The notes below the pieces were generated by a model that was not told the DNA's origin, searched no databases, and was given only the letters and a program-made list of their open reading frames with translations. The translations under genes were made by a program, and so were the position numbers. From positions 1 through 17,742 of the forward strand of contig JAUUNJ010000017.1 in the NCBI GenBank assembly GCA_030844625.1: 17,742 nucleotides of DNA, read 5' to 3'. Of this stretch, positions 9,217-17,195 are shown piece by piece (positions within the stretch are counted from its first letter, which is position 1; each line of letters opens with the position of its first letter). This stretch comes from Roseburia sp. (GTDB lineage Bacteria > Bacillota > Clostridia > Lachnospirales > Lachnospiraceae).

Positions 9217-9999
9217 ATGACAAACTCATTTAGAAAAGTCAGTGCAGTGTTATTGGTAATCATTATGATTACAGGAACTTTTATCAATATAAATTCAAAT
9301 AATGTTCAAGCAGGTACCACTGTGCTGACCAGCCCTGATATTTCTGTTGTGGGTTATCAGATTAAGACCAGCGTGTCTGACCAGGAAGGAATTTCATTCA
9401 GAACGGTATGTAAGGCACCAGATAGGGGAAGTATAATCGCCATTGATGGTCACAATTATACGGTAACCAATTTAGGAACCATATATACCAAGGACCCTAA
9501 TAGAAATGGAAAAAACGAAAATAATGTTTTAGGCAAAACCTATACTGAGTTAAATACGTCTCCTTATCCTCAATCAGGAGTGGCAGAAGGAGAAGGTTAC
9601 AAGTACATAGGAGATAAGAGTTATCAAGGTAAAATTGTTACATTTGGTTATATTGCTACTGATAAGGGTGTAATAGAGAAAAAAGATGGTTTTACGTCTT
9701 ATGTAAGAACGTTGACATACATGAATGATTTCGTTTTGAATTCCTTGCATGTGAGAGCTTTTGTAGAGGCTACAGATGAAGATGGAAATAATGTTATCAT
9801 ATATGGTGAATATGCTTCTTTGATATCAGTTGCAGAAATTGCTTATAAGGTTTACATGGGCATAGGAGGTGTTAAAGCACCTGATGAGGAGGGGCATAGA
9901 TATCTCTATGACAGCATTCTTCACACATTGCCTACATCGAATCCATTCTATAAGGAAACAACCGAGGAATATGGTTGGGGCGGAGTTGTTCAACCATAA
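9217..9999 (+). CDS. Secreted protein resembling the CotH protein's C-terminal module
   Basis: A 260-residue exported protein. The signal peptide (FRK then hydrophobic 8-23, probable cut after VQA at 30-32) is followed by one domain at about 43-238. Its motifs match the C-terminal module of the upstream giant in the same order: GYQIKTS with GFQMNTN, SFRTV with SFRVV, NLGTIY with NYGTLY, DGNNVI with DGDVI, SVAEIAYKVYMG with SVEEIATTLYQG, and HRYLYDSILHTL with HDFLYNNVLNIL. A short tail ends WGGVVQP. It is translated from AAAGGGG (9203-9209). No enzyme motif or wall anchor is seen. It is a stand-alone copy of a module otherwise fused to the kinase-like protein, so a binding, assembly or substrate role with it is possible. 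I do not know a name for the family. Confidence 0.8.
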   Translation: MTNSFRKVSAVLLVIIMITGTFININSNNVQAGTTVLTSPDISVVGYQIKTSVSDQEGISFRTVCKAPDRGSIIAIDGHNYTVTNLGTIYTKDPNRNGKNENNVLGKTYTELNTSPYPQSGVAEGEGYKYIGDKSYQGKIVTFGYIATDKGVIEKKDGFTSYVRTLTYMNDFVLNSLHVRAFVEATDEDGNNVIIYGEYASLISVAEIAYKVYMGIGGVKAPDEEGHRYLYDSILHTLPTSNPFYKETTEEYGWGGVVQP

Positions 10000-10034
10000 A
10001 AGGTGAACAATATTAATGAGATAGACTTTATTGC

Positions 10035-10086
10035 AGAGCTGTACAGTTGCTGATTTTGCAATCAGTAACCGGACAGCTCTTTTTTT
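10035..10086 (+). terminator. Strong terminator of the CotH operon
   Basis: The outer stem AGAGCTGT (10035-10042) pairs with ACAGCTCT (10073-10080). An inner stem GTTGCTGAT (10046-10054) pairs with ATCAGTAAC (10061-10069) with one G-T wobble. A 3x3 internal loop separates them and an eight-base T tract follows. It lies 35 bases after the stop of the 260-residue gene. Confidence 0.88.
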
Positions 10087-10170
10087 GTGCTCCTGTTGAA
10101 CGGATAAAGATAAACTATGTAAAAAGGAGTATAGTTTAATATAATATACAGAGGAAAATAAGGGGGAAAC

Positions 10171-10762
10171 ATGTATAATATTTGTAGACCATTTACATTG
10201 TATAGTGATTTTTTGCCACCACAGAGAGAAAGTGATTTTTGGCAATATATCACATGGGGCGATTTTGATGGAATGGATATTGGAGATAATATTTTTGAAG
10301 AGGGTAAATGGAGTTTTGAAAAATTATGGAAATATACGGAAAAGAAAAGACGAGAGTTAAATGGATGTTTCTCGGAACAAACAATTTTTGCTTTTAGAAG
10401 CGAAAATGAAATTAATAAAGCAGATGAGGAGTTTTGGAATGAAAAGGAATAAGAGTTGTATTTTCAGGACATTTAAAATGGGAGCTTTATCGTGATAGCA
10501 CGTTATTATTAATGTATGATGATGGTACATCAATAGTTTTTATTGATAATAACAAAATAGATTCTGTTATTGAAATATTGAAAGCAAGAAATAGGCTTTA
10601 TATAATTCTTTGAAAAACTATGTGAATTGGTTAGAGAAAAGCAAAAAATTTGATAAAAAACAATGTTTTGCAGTTATCATATCGGAGGATAGAACGGTAG
10701 ATATAGAGATTTCCAATCAAGAAGAGTGGATAGACGATAAATCATCTGATATTAATTCTTGA
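10171..10762 (+). pseudogene. Unknown gene broken across three reading frames
   Basis: ATG 10171 follows a good ribosome site (AGGGGGA, 10161-10167). The first frame gives 93 residues (MYNICRPFTLYS... ending FWNEKE, stop 10452). Another frame carries on from 10443 as KGIRVVFSGHLKWELYRDS to a stop at 10613. A third continues from about 10598 (LYNSLKNYVNWLEKS) to TGA at 10760-10762. The simplest repair is one lost A in the run at 10442-10445 and a two-base (AT) gain in TATATA near 10600, giving one protein of about 195 residues. It is Trp/Phe-rich and acidic, with no signal peptide. I do not recognise the family. It is about 80 bases downstream of the operon terminator, so it is a separate unit. 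Sequencing error is possible but two shifts make decay more likely. Confidence 0.6.
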
Positions 10763-10787
10763 CAACATTTTTACTTTGAATTAGAAT
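10759..10787 (+). promoter_or_regulatory. Consensus sigma-A promoter of ileS
   Basis: A perfect TTGACA (10759-10764), a 17-base spacer and TAGAAT (10782-10787) place transcription start near 10794, just ahead of the T-box leader. The -35 box overlaps the last codons of the broken gene. Confidence 0.85.
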
Positions 10788-10823
10788 AACAAAAGGTGTA
10801 TCGGAATTGATATGCATTTTAAA

Positions 10824-11079
10824 TAGAAAAAGACTTGGATGGAGACAGTAGTTTATCAGTGAAAGTTTCAGAGAGTCCGGATTAGGTGGAAGCCGGATAT
10901 GAGTAGCAGATAAGTGAATATCACTCCGGAGTTGCAGCCCGAGAACAGTAGAGTTGGTAGGCGCTGACGGTTTTCCACCGTTAAAAGGAACACATATGCA
11001 AGAAATTCTTAAGTATGCTGTATAAGGTGGTATAACGAAAAATTTAGGCTTTCGTCCTTTGCAGGGCGGAAGCTTTTTA
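10824..11079 (+). promoter_or_regulatory. Isoleucine T-box riboswitch leader
   Basis: The leader has the T-box sequence AAGGTGGTATAACG (11024-11037), whose TGGT (11028-11031) can pair with the acceptor end of an uncharged tRNA carrying discriminator A, as tRNA-Ile does. Stem I begins near 10831 (GATGGAGACAGTAG). A TCCGG/CCGGA stem (10876-10880, 10893-10897) encloses an apical loop with GGTGGAA. The specifier position in GTGAATATCACTCC reads ATC (10920-10922), an Ile codon. A small ACGGT/ACCGT hairpin follows near 10967. Uncharged tRNA-Ile should stabilise an antiterminator and let ileS be expressed. Stem boundaries are approximate. Confidence 0.88.
11048..11078 (+). terminator. T-box-controlled terminator before ileS
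   Basis: A 10-bp stem (GCTTTCGTCC 11048-11057 with GGGCGGAAGC 11064-11073, two wobbles) has a TTTGCA loop and a TTTTT tail. It lies between the T-box sequence and the ileS ribosome site, as expected for the off state. Confidence 0.85.
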
Positions 11080-11105
11080 TATTATGAAAGGAGTAAACAT
11101 AAACA

Positions 11106-14100
11106 ATGTACAAGAAGGTATCAACTAATCTTAATTTTGTTGACAGGGAAAAAGAGACAGAGAAGTTCTGGAGAGAGAACAACATTTTTGAGAAAAGTAT
11201 GGAAAATCGTAAAGAAGGCGAAACCTACACATTCTATGACGGACCTCCAACGGCAAATGGTAAGCCCCATATCGGTCATGTTCTTACCCGTGTTATCAAA
11301 GATATGATTCCACGTTACAGAACAATGAAAGGTTATATGGTTCCAAGAAAAGCGGGATGGGACACTCATGGTCTCCCTGTTGAGCTGGAAGTGGAGAAAC
11401 TGCTGGGGCTTGATGGAAAAGAACAGATTGAGGAATACGGTCTTGCAGATTTTATTGAAAAGTGTAAGGAAAGCGTCTGGAAATACAAAGGTATGTGGGA
11501 GGATTTCTCTGGTACAGTTGGTTTCTGGGCAGATATGGATAATCCTTATGTTACTTATAATGATGATTTTATTGAGTCTGAATGGTGGGCTTTAAAGCAG
11601 ATTTGGGATAGAAAGTTACTTTATAAAGGATATAAGATTGTACCTTATTGTCCGCGTTGTGGAACGCCTCTTTCCAGCCATGAAGTAGCTCAGGGGTATA
11701 AAGATGTTAAGGAGCGTTCTGCTGTTGTTCGTTTTAAGGTTAAAGGCGAAGATGCATATATCCTTGCATGGACAACAACACCTTGGACATTGCCTTCGAA
11801 CGTTGCTCTTTGTGTAAATCCTGTAGAGTCTTATGTTAAGGTAAAAAATGGTGAGTATACTTATTATATGGCAGAAGCTTTATTGGATTCTGTATTGAAA
11901 GAAGATTATGAAATACTTGATAGATATGTAGGTAAGGACCTGGAGTATAAGGAATATGAGCCTTTGTTTGATTTTGCAGTAGATGGTCTTAAAAAGAAAG
12001 CATATTATGTTACCTGTGATGATTATGTAACTTTAACAGATGGTACCGGCGTGGTTCATATTGCACCGGCATTTGGTGAAGATGACAGCAAAGTAGGAAG
12101 AAATTATGATCTTCCGTTTGTACAGATGGTAAATAATAAGGGAGAAATGACAGGAGGAACTCCATGGGATGGAACTTTCTGTAAAAAGGCTGACATGCCG
12201 ATTTTACAGGCACTTGAGGATCAAGGACTTCTTTTTGATGCTCCGGTATTTGAACACAGCTATCCTCACTGCTGGAGATGTGATACACCGCTTATTTATT
12301 ATGCACAGGAATCATGGTTCATCAAGATGACAGAAGTAAAGGATGACATGATTCGCAATAACAATACAATTAACTGGATTCCTGAAAGCATCGGTAAGGG
12401 GCGCTTTGGTAACTGGCTTGAAAATCTTCAGGACTGGGGTGTAAGCCGTAACCGTTACTGGGGAACTCCGCTGAATGTATGGGAGTGTGAATGCGGATGT
12501 ATGCAGTCTATTGGAAGCCGTGAAGAATTATTCGAAAAGAGTGGAGATGAAAAGGCTAAGACTGTGGAACTTCACAGACCATATATTGATGAAATTACAA
12601 TGCCTTGTCCAGAGTGTGGCAAGACAATGCACAGAGTTCCGGAAGTTCTGGACTGCTGGTTTGATTCCGGTGCAATGCCTTTTGCACAGCATCATTATCC
12701 ATTTGAAAATAAAGAACTGTTTGAACAGCAGTTCCCGGCAGACTTTATTTCAGAGGCAGTAGACCAGACAAGAGGATGGTTCTATACACTTCTTGCAGAG
12801 TCAACTTTGTTATTTAATAAAGCTCCTTATAAGAACGTTATCGTTTTAGGACATGTTCAGGATGAAAACGGACAGAAGATGAGTAAGTCTAAAGGCAATG
12901 CAGTTGATCCTTTTGATGCTTTAGGAGAGTTCGGTGCGGATGCCATCAGATGGTATTTCTATATTAACAGTGCGCCTTGGCTTCCAAATCGTTTCCACGG
13001 TAAGGCAGTGAAAGAAGGACAGCGTAAATTCCTTGGAACTTTATGGAATACTTATGCATTTTATGTACTATACGCAGAAATCGATCAGTTCGATCCAATC
13101 AGGTATTCATTGGATTACGATAAGTTATCTGTTATGGATAAGTGGCTATTGTCAAAGATGAATTCAATGGTGAAGACAGTGGATGACAATCTGGCAAATT
13201 ACAGGATTCCGGAAGCTGCAAGAGCATTGGACGAATTTGTTGATGAAATGAGTAACTGGTATGTAAGACGATCCAGAGAGCGCTTCTGGGCAAAGGAGAT
13301 GCCACAGGATAAGATTAATGCGTATATGACATTGTATACTGCACTTGTCACTGTATCTAAGGCGGCGGCTCCGATGATTCCATTTATGACAGAAGAGATT
13401 TATCAGAATCTTGTAAGAAGTGTTGATCATACAGCTCCAGAATCAATTCACCTCTGTGATTTTCCGGAAGTGAATGAAGTTCATATTGACAAGGAACTGG
13501 AAAACAACATGGAAAGAGTTCTGAAAGTTGTAGTACTTGGTCGTGCCTGTAGAAATACTTCTGCAATTAAGAACAGACAGCCGATTGGTAAGATGTTTGT
13601 AAAAGCAGAATTTGAATTATCAGAGTTCTTCAAGGAAATAATTGAGGAAGAACTGAATATAAAAGAAGTAGAGTTCACAGATGATGTGAGAGCATTTACA
13701 TCTTATTCATTTAAGCCACAGCTTAGAACAGTGGGACCGAAATATGGTAAATTTTTAGGTAAGATTAAAGAAGCACTTGCCGGTTTAGATGGAAATGCGG
13801 CAATGGATTCACTGAATGAAGGAAATCCATTGACATTTGACTTTGACGGCAATGAGGTTGTTCTTGAAAAAGAAGACCTGCTTATTGATATGGCCCAGGT
13901 GGAAGGTTATGTTTCAGAAGGTGAAGGAGACATTACAGTAGTTCTGGATACGAATCTTTCCGAAAAACTGATTGAGGAAGGATTTGTAAGAGAAATCATC
14001 AGTAAGATTCAGACCATGAGAAAAGAAGCCGACTTCCAGGTGATGGACAAAATTATAGTCAATGTGGATAAAAACGATACAATAAAAACTATAATTGAGG

Positions 14101-14228
14101 ACAATCTTGACGAAATTAAATCTGAGGTGTTGGCAGATAATGTGGAATTTGGTAAAATAAGCGGGTATGAAAAGGAGTGGAATATTAACGGTGAAACAGT
14201 TATGTTTGGCGTTTTGAAAGCTCTTTAA
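11106..14228 (+). CDS. ileS: Isoleucyl-tRNA synthetase, type 2 (eukaryote-like)
   Basis: A 1040-residue class I synthetase that joins isoleucine to tRNA-Ile in the cytoplasm. HIGH is at 55-58 (PTANGKPHIGHVL), KMSKS at 591-595, a zinc-type CPRC at 182-185, and the CP1 editing domain contains AWTTTPWTLPSN (221-232) and GTGVVHIAPAFGEDD. DCWFDSG and DQTRGWF mark the catalytic core; a tRNA-binding C-terminal part follows. The length and the N-terminal sequence (RKAGWDTHGLPVELEVEK) are of the type 2 kind, not the ~930-residue type 1. Type 2 enzymes are commonly insensitive to mupirocin, so low intrinsic sensitivity is expected. The start is set by AAAGGAG (11087-11093). It is controlled by the T-box upstream. 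The next gene begins 100 bases later, possibly with read-through. Confidence 0.97.
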   Translation: MYKKVSTNLNFVDREKETEKFWRENNIFEKSMENRKEGETYTFYDGPPTANGKPHIGHVLTRVIKDMIPRYRTMKGYMVPRKAGWDTHGLPVELEVEKLLGLDGKEQIEEYGLADFIEKCKESVWKYKGMWEDFSGTVGFWADMDNPYVTYNDDFIESEWWALKQIWDRKLLYKGYKIVPYCPRCGTPLSSHEVAQGYKDVKERSAVVRFKVKGEDAYILAWTTTPWTLPSNVALCVNPVESYVKVKNGEYTYYMAEALLDSVLKEDYEILDRYVGKDLEYKEYEPLFDFAVDGLKKKAYYVTCDDYVTLTDGTGVVHIAPAFGEDDSKVGRNYDLPFVQMVNNKGEMTGGTPWDGTFCKKADMPILQALEDQGLLFDAPVFEHSYPHCWRCDTPLIYYAQESWFIKMTEVKDDMIRNNNTINWIPESIGKGRFGNWLENLQDWGVSRNRYWGTPLNVWECECGCMQSIGSREELFEKSGDEKAKTVELHRPYIDEITMPCPECGKTMHRVPEVLDCWFDSGAMPFAQHHYPFENKELFEQQFPADFISEAVDQTRGWFYTLLAESTLLFNKAPYKNVIVLGHVQDENGQKMSKSKGNAVDPFDALGEFGADAIRWYFYINSAPWLPNRFHGKAVKEGQRKFLGTLWNTYAFYVLYAEIDQFDPIRYSLDYDKLSVMDKWLLSKMNSMVKTVDDNLANYRIPEAARALDEFVDEMSNWYVRRSRERFWAKEMPQDKINAYMTLYTALVTVSKAAAPMIPFMTEEIYQNLVRSVDHTAPESIHLCDFPEVNEVHIDKELENNMERVLKVVVLGRACRNTSAIKNRQPIGKMFVKAEFELSEFFKEIIEEELNIKEVEFTDDVRAFTSYSFKPQLRTVGPKYGKFLGKIKEALAGLDGNAAMDSLNEGNPLTFDFDGNEVVLEKEDLLIDMAQVEGYVSEGEGDITVVLDTNLSEKLIEEGFVREIISKIQTMRKEADFQVMDKIIVNVDKNDTIKTIIEDNLDEIKSEVLADNVEFGKISGYEKEWNINGETVMFGVLKAL

Positions 14229-14275
14229 GATTACATTGGCTTGCAAAGTTTTACTTTAAATATATGAACAGGGGG

Positions 14276-14300
14276 AAACAGGCTTTGCATGTTTCTCTCT
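14276..14300 (+). terminator. Weak possible terminator between ileS and glgP
   Basis: AAACA (14276-14280) pairs with TGTTT (14290-14294) around a small GC/GC pair, then CTCTCT. The T-rich tail is poor, so ileS transcription may run on into the phosphorylase. TGCAAAG (14242-14248) can alternatively pair with CTTTGCA (14283-14289), which would break this hairpin. Confidence 0.25.
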
Positions 14301-14328
14301 AAAACTAAAAAAATGGGAGAATTATATA

Positions 14329-16806
14329 ATGTCTAAAAATGAAGTTATGAGTGAAAAAGAAGTATTTAAGTCTGATTTCAAAAAACGTGTGAAAGATCAG
14401 GCTAAGATGCTTTATAGAAAAACACTCGAGGAAGTTAGTGACAGACACAAATTTGTTTGTGTAGCTTATGCTGTAAAAGATATTGTCATTGATCAGTGGA
14501 TTGCTACACAGAAAGCTTATGATAAAGCTGATGCGAAGATTGTTTACTATTTATCAATGGAATTCTTAATGGGCCGTGCTCTTGGAAATATGATTATTAA
14601 CCTTTCCAGCAGAGACGAAATCAGGGAAGCAATCGAGGAGTTAGGTCTTGACCTTAATGTAATCGAAGATCAGGAGCCTGATGCAGCATTAGGAAACGGT
14701 GGTCTTGGAAGACTGGCAGCTTGTTTTCTGGATAGTTTATCAACACTGAACTATCCTGCTTACGGATGCGGTATCAGATACAAATATGGTATGTTCCAGC
14801 AGAAGATTGAGAATGGTTTCCAGAAAGAAATTCCGGAAGACTGGTTAAGACATATTAATCCGCTTGAAATCAAGCGTGAGGAGTATGCCTGTGAAGTTAA
14901 GTTTGGCGGCTATGTTAAGGTTGAACACAAGGATGGACGTAACCATTTTATTCAGGAAGGTTATCAGTCAGTTAACGCAATCCCTTATGATATGCCTATC
15001 GTAGGTTATGGTAATAATGTGGTAAATACACTTAGAATATGGGATGCAGAACCTGTTGTTCATTTCAATCTTGATGAATTTGACAAAGGTGCTTATATGG
15101 CGGCTGTGGAGCAGGAAAATCTTGCAAAGACTATTACAGAAGTTCTTTATCCAAATGATAATCATTATGCAGGTAAAGAGTTGAGACTGAAGCAGCAGTA
15201 TTTCTTTGTTTCAGCAAGTTTACAGACAGCAATTAAGAAATATCTTAAGAGCCATGATGATATTAAGAAATTACCTGAAAAGGTAGTGTTCCAGATGAAC
15301 GATACCCATCCTACACTTACAGTTGCGGAACTTATGAGACTGTTAATGGATGAATATTTCCTTGAGTGGGATGAAGCGTGGGAAGTAACGACACATTGCT
15401 GTGCTTATACAAACCATACAATTATGAGCGAGGCTCTTGAAAAATGGCCAATTGAATTATTCTCAAGACTTCTTCCAAGATGTTATCAGATTATTGAAGA
15501 AATCAACAGAAGATTTTGTATGGAAATTGAGAGCAAGTATCCTGGAAATCATGAGAAGGTTGCTAAGATGGCAATTATTTATGATGGACAGGTTAAGATG
15601 GCACATCTTGCTATCTGCGCAGGATTTTCAGTAAATGGTGTGGCAAGACTTCACACAGAAATTCTTAAGAATCAGGAGTTAAAAGATTTTTATGAATTGA
15701 TGCCTGAGAAGTTCAATAACAAGACCAACGGTATTACACAGAGAAGATTCCTTCTTCATGCGAATCCGTTACTTGCAGACTGGGTTACAAATAAAGTTGG
15801 TGATGAATGGATCACAAATCTTTCTAAGATCAAAGGTATAGAGGTTTATGCTGAAGACAAGAAAGCTCAGTCAGAATTTATGAATATTAAATACCAGAAT
15901 AAGGTGCGTCTTGCAAAGTACATCAAAGAACATAATGGTATTGATGTAGATCCACGTTCTATCTTTGATGTTCAGGTCAAGAGACTTCATGAGTACAAGA
16001 GACAGTTACTTAATATTTTACATGTTATGTATTTATATAACCAGATTAAGGAACATCCTGAAATGGAATTTTATCCAAGAACATTCATTTTTGGAGCAAA
16101 AGCAGCAGCAGGTTACAAGATTGCTAAACTTACAATCAAGTTAATTAACAGTGTTGCTGATGTAATCAACAATGATGAATCCATTAACGGAAAACTTAAG
16201 GTTGTATTTATTGAGAACTACCGGGTATCAAATGCTGAAATTATTTTTGCGGCATCTGATGTAAGTGAGCAGATTTCCACAGCTTCTAAGGAGGCATCAG
16301 GTACAGGTAACATGAAATTTATGTTAAATGGTGCCCTTACGCTTGGCACAATGGACGGTGCCAATGTAGAAATGGTAGAAGAAGTTGGCGTGGAAAATGC
16401 ATTTATCTTCGGTCTTTCTTCAGACGAAGTAATCAATTACGAAAATAACGGTGGATATAATCCAATGGAAATCTTCAACGCAGACATGGATGTAAGAAAA
16501 GTGCTTATGCAGTTGATTAATGGTTTCTATTCACCGGATGATCCTGAAAGATTCAGACCAATTTATAATTCTCTCCTTACAGCACAGGAGACAGGTGTAG
16601 CTGACAGATACTTTATCTTAAAGGATTTCAGATCTTATGCGGAAGCTCAGACAAGGGTGGAAAAGGCTTACAGAGACACAGAAGGATGGGCAAAATCAGC
16701 AATTCTTAACGTGGCAAATGTTGGTAAGTTTACATCTGACAGAACCATTGAGGAGTATGCAAAAGATATATGGAAGCTTGAAAAAGTGGAAGTAAAGATG
16801 GATTAA
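14329..16806 (+). CDS. glgP: Glycogen/maltodextrin (alpha-glucan) phosphorylase
   Basis: An 825-residue GT35 enzyme that releases glucose 1-phosphate from alpha-1,4-glucans using phosphate and pyridoxal phosphate. Visible motifs are YYLSMEFLMGR, DAALGNGGLGRLAACFLDS, NDTHPTL, VQVKRLHEYKRQ and EASGTGNMKFMLNGALTLGT; the PLP lysine is K663. The length is usual for bacterial members and no extra N-terminal regulatory domain is seen. GGGAGAA (14313-14319) sets the start. It mobilises stored or imported glucan for glycolysis. No glg synthesis gene is in the window, so glgP versus malP cannot be told apart here. No strong promoter was found in the 100-base gap before it. Confidence 0.95.
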   Translation: MSKNEVMSEKEVFKSDFKKRVKDQAKMLYRKTLEEVSDRHKFVCVAYAVKDIVIDQWIATQKAYDKADAKIVYYLSMEFLMGRALGNMIINLSSRDEIREAIEELGLDLNVIEDQEPDAALGNGGLGRLAACFLDSLSTLNYPAYGCGIRYKYGMFQQKIENGFQKEIPEDWLRHINPLEIKREEYACEVKFGGYVKVEHKDGRNHFIQEGYQSVNAIPYDMPIVGYGNNVVNTLRIWDAEPVVHFNLDEFDKGAYMAAVEQENLAKTITEVLYPNDNHYAGKELRLKQQYFFVSASLQTAIKKYLKSHDDIKKLPEKVVFQMNDTHPTLTVAELMRLLMDEYFLEWDEAWEVTTHCCAYTNHTIMSEALEKWPIELFSRLLPRCYQIIEEINRRFCMEIESKYPGNHEKVAKMAIIYDGQVKMAHLAICAGFSVNGVARLHTEILKNQELKDFYELMPEKFNNKTNGITQRRFLLHANPLLADWVTNKVGDEWITNLSKIKGIEVYAEDKKAQSEFMNIKYQNKVRLAKYIKEHNGIDVDPRSIFDVQVKRLHEYKRQLLNILHVMYLYNQIKEHPEMEFYPRTFIFGAKAAAGYKIAKLTIKLINSVADVINNDESINGKLKVVFIENYRVSNAEIIFAASDVSEQISTASKEASGTGNMKFMLNGALTLGTMDGANVEMVEEVGVENAFIFGLSSDEVINYENNGGYNPMEIFNADMDVRKVLMQLINGFYSPDDPERFRPIYNSLLTAQETGVADRYFILKDFRSYAEAQTRVEKAYRDTEGWAKSAILNVANVGKFTSDRTIEEYAKDIWKLEKVEVKMD

Positions 16807-16839
16807 GCTGGTGAAGAATATTTTCGCAGCATAGATTTC

Positions 16840-16884
16840 ATGGGATGGACACCCATAAATGTCCATTTACCGGTGAATACCGGT
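16840..16884 (+). repeat. Interleaved short inverted repeats after glgP
   Basis: ATGGG (16840-16844) can pair with CCCAT (16852-16856), and ATGGAC (16845-16850) with GTCCAT (16861-16866), so the two hairpins are interleaved. A direct repeat TACCGGT-GAA-TACCGGT (16868-16884) follows. The arms are short and no function is claimed. Confidence 0.4.
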
Positions 16885-16902
16885 CAGGAAAATTGAAAAG
16901 GG

Positions 16903-16950
16903 TTATTAAATAGAACCGGCAGGCAATAGCCTGCCGGTTCTATTTAATAA
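16903..16950. terminator. Perfect 22-bp hairpin terminator after glgP
   Basis: The arms at 16903-16924 and 16929-16950 are perfect inverted complements around an AATA loop, with a GC-rich core (GAACCGGCAGGC) and A/T-rich ends that supply a T-rich tail on both strands. It is therefore likely bidirectional and ends glgP transcription. Confidence 0.88.
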
Positions 16951-16972
16951 TGAATCAATTGATTAAGACGAA

Positions 16973-17001
16973 TTGAAAATGCAATAAAAATCAGTTATAC
17001 T
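16973..17001 (+). promoter_or_regulatory. Predicted nagB promoter
   Basis: TTGAAA (16973-16978), a 17-base gap and TATACT (16996-17001) give a start near 17008 and a leader of about 190 bases before the nagB ATG. A second TATAAT at 17128-17133 has no convincing -35 box. The rest of 17006-17180 is A/T-rich and I see no further gene there. Confidence 0.6.
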
Positions 17002-17005
17002 GATT
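16989..17005. promoter_or_regulatory. Inverted repeat over the nagB -10 box, possible operator
   Basis: AATCAGT (16989-16995) and ACTGATT (16999-17005) are perfect inverted repeats around TAT. They cover the predicted -10 hexamer, which is where a repressor would block transcription. GntR/NagR-type repressors bind similar palindromes before amino-sugar genes, but no regulator gene is in the window. Confidence 0.45.
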
Positions 17006-17195
17006 ATCAAAGAATCAATGATATTTTGAGCGGGTTTTTATGGGGAAAATGATTGTAATAAAAAGAACAAATTTCCATGGTAGTTGAAATTATTTTTTTG
17101 TTAATAATATAAATTGAAGTACGGATGTATAATAAGTAAACAATGTGAAAATTTCCCTAAAGGATTTTTTAAGTTATGAATAGAAAGGAGCAACA

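Noticed and set aside
9826..10253. Minus-strand open frames across the operon end
   Set aside because: They cross a strong terminator and coding sequence of the other strand, with no ribosome site and low-complexity composition.
17128..17133. TATAAT as the main nagB promoter
   Set aside because: No acceptable -35 box lies 16-18 bases upstream; the 16973-17001 pair is better.
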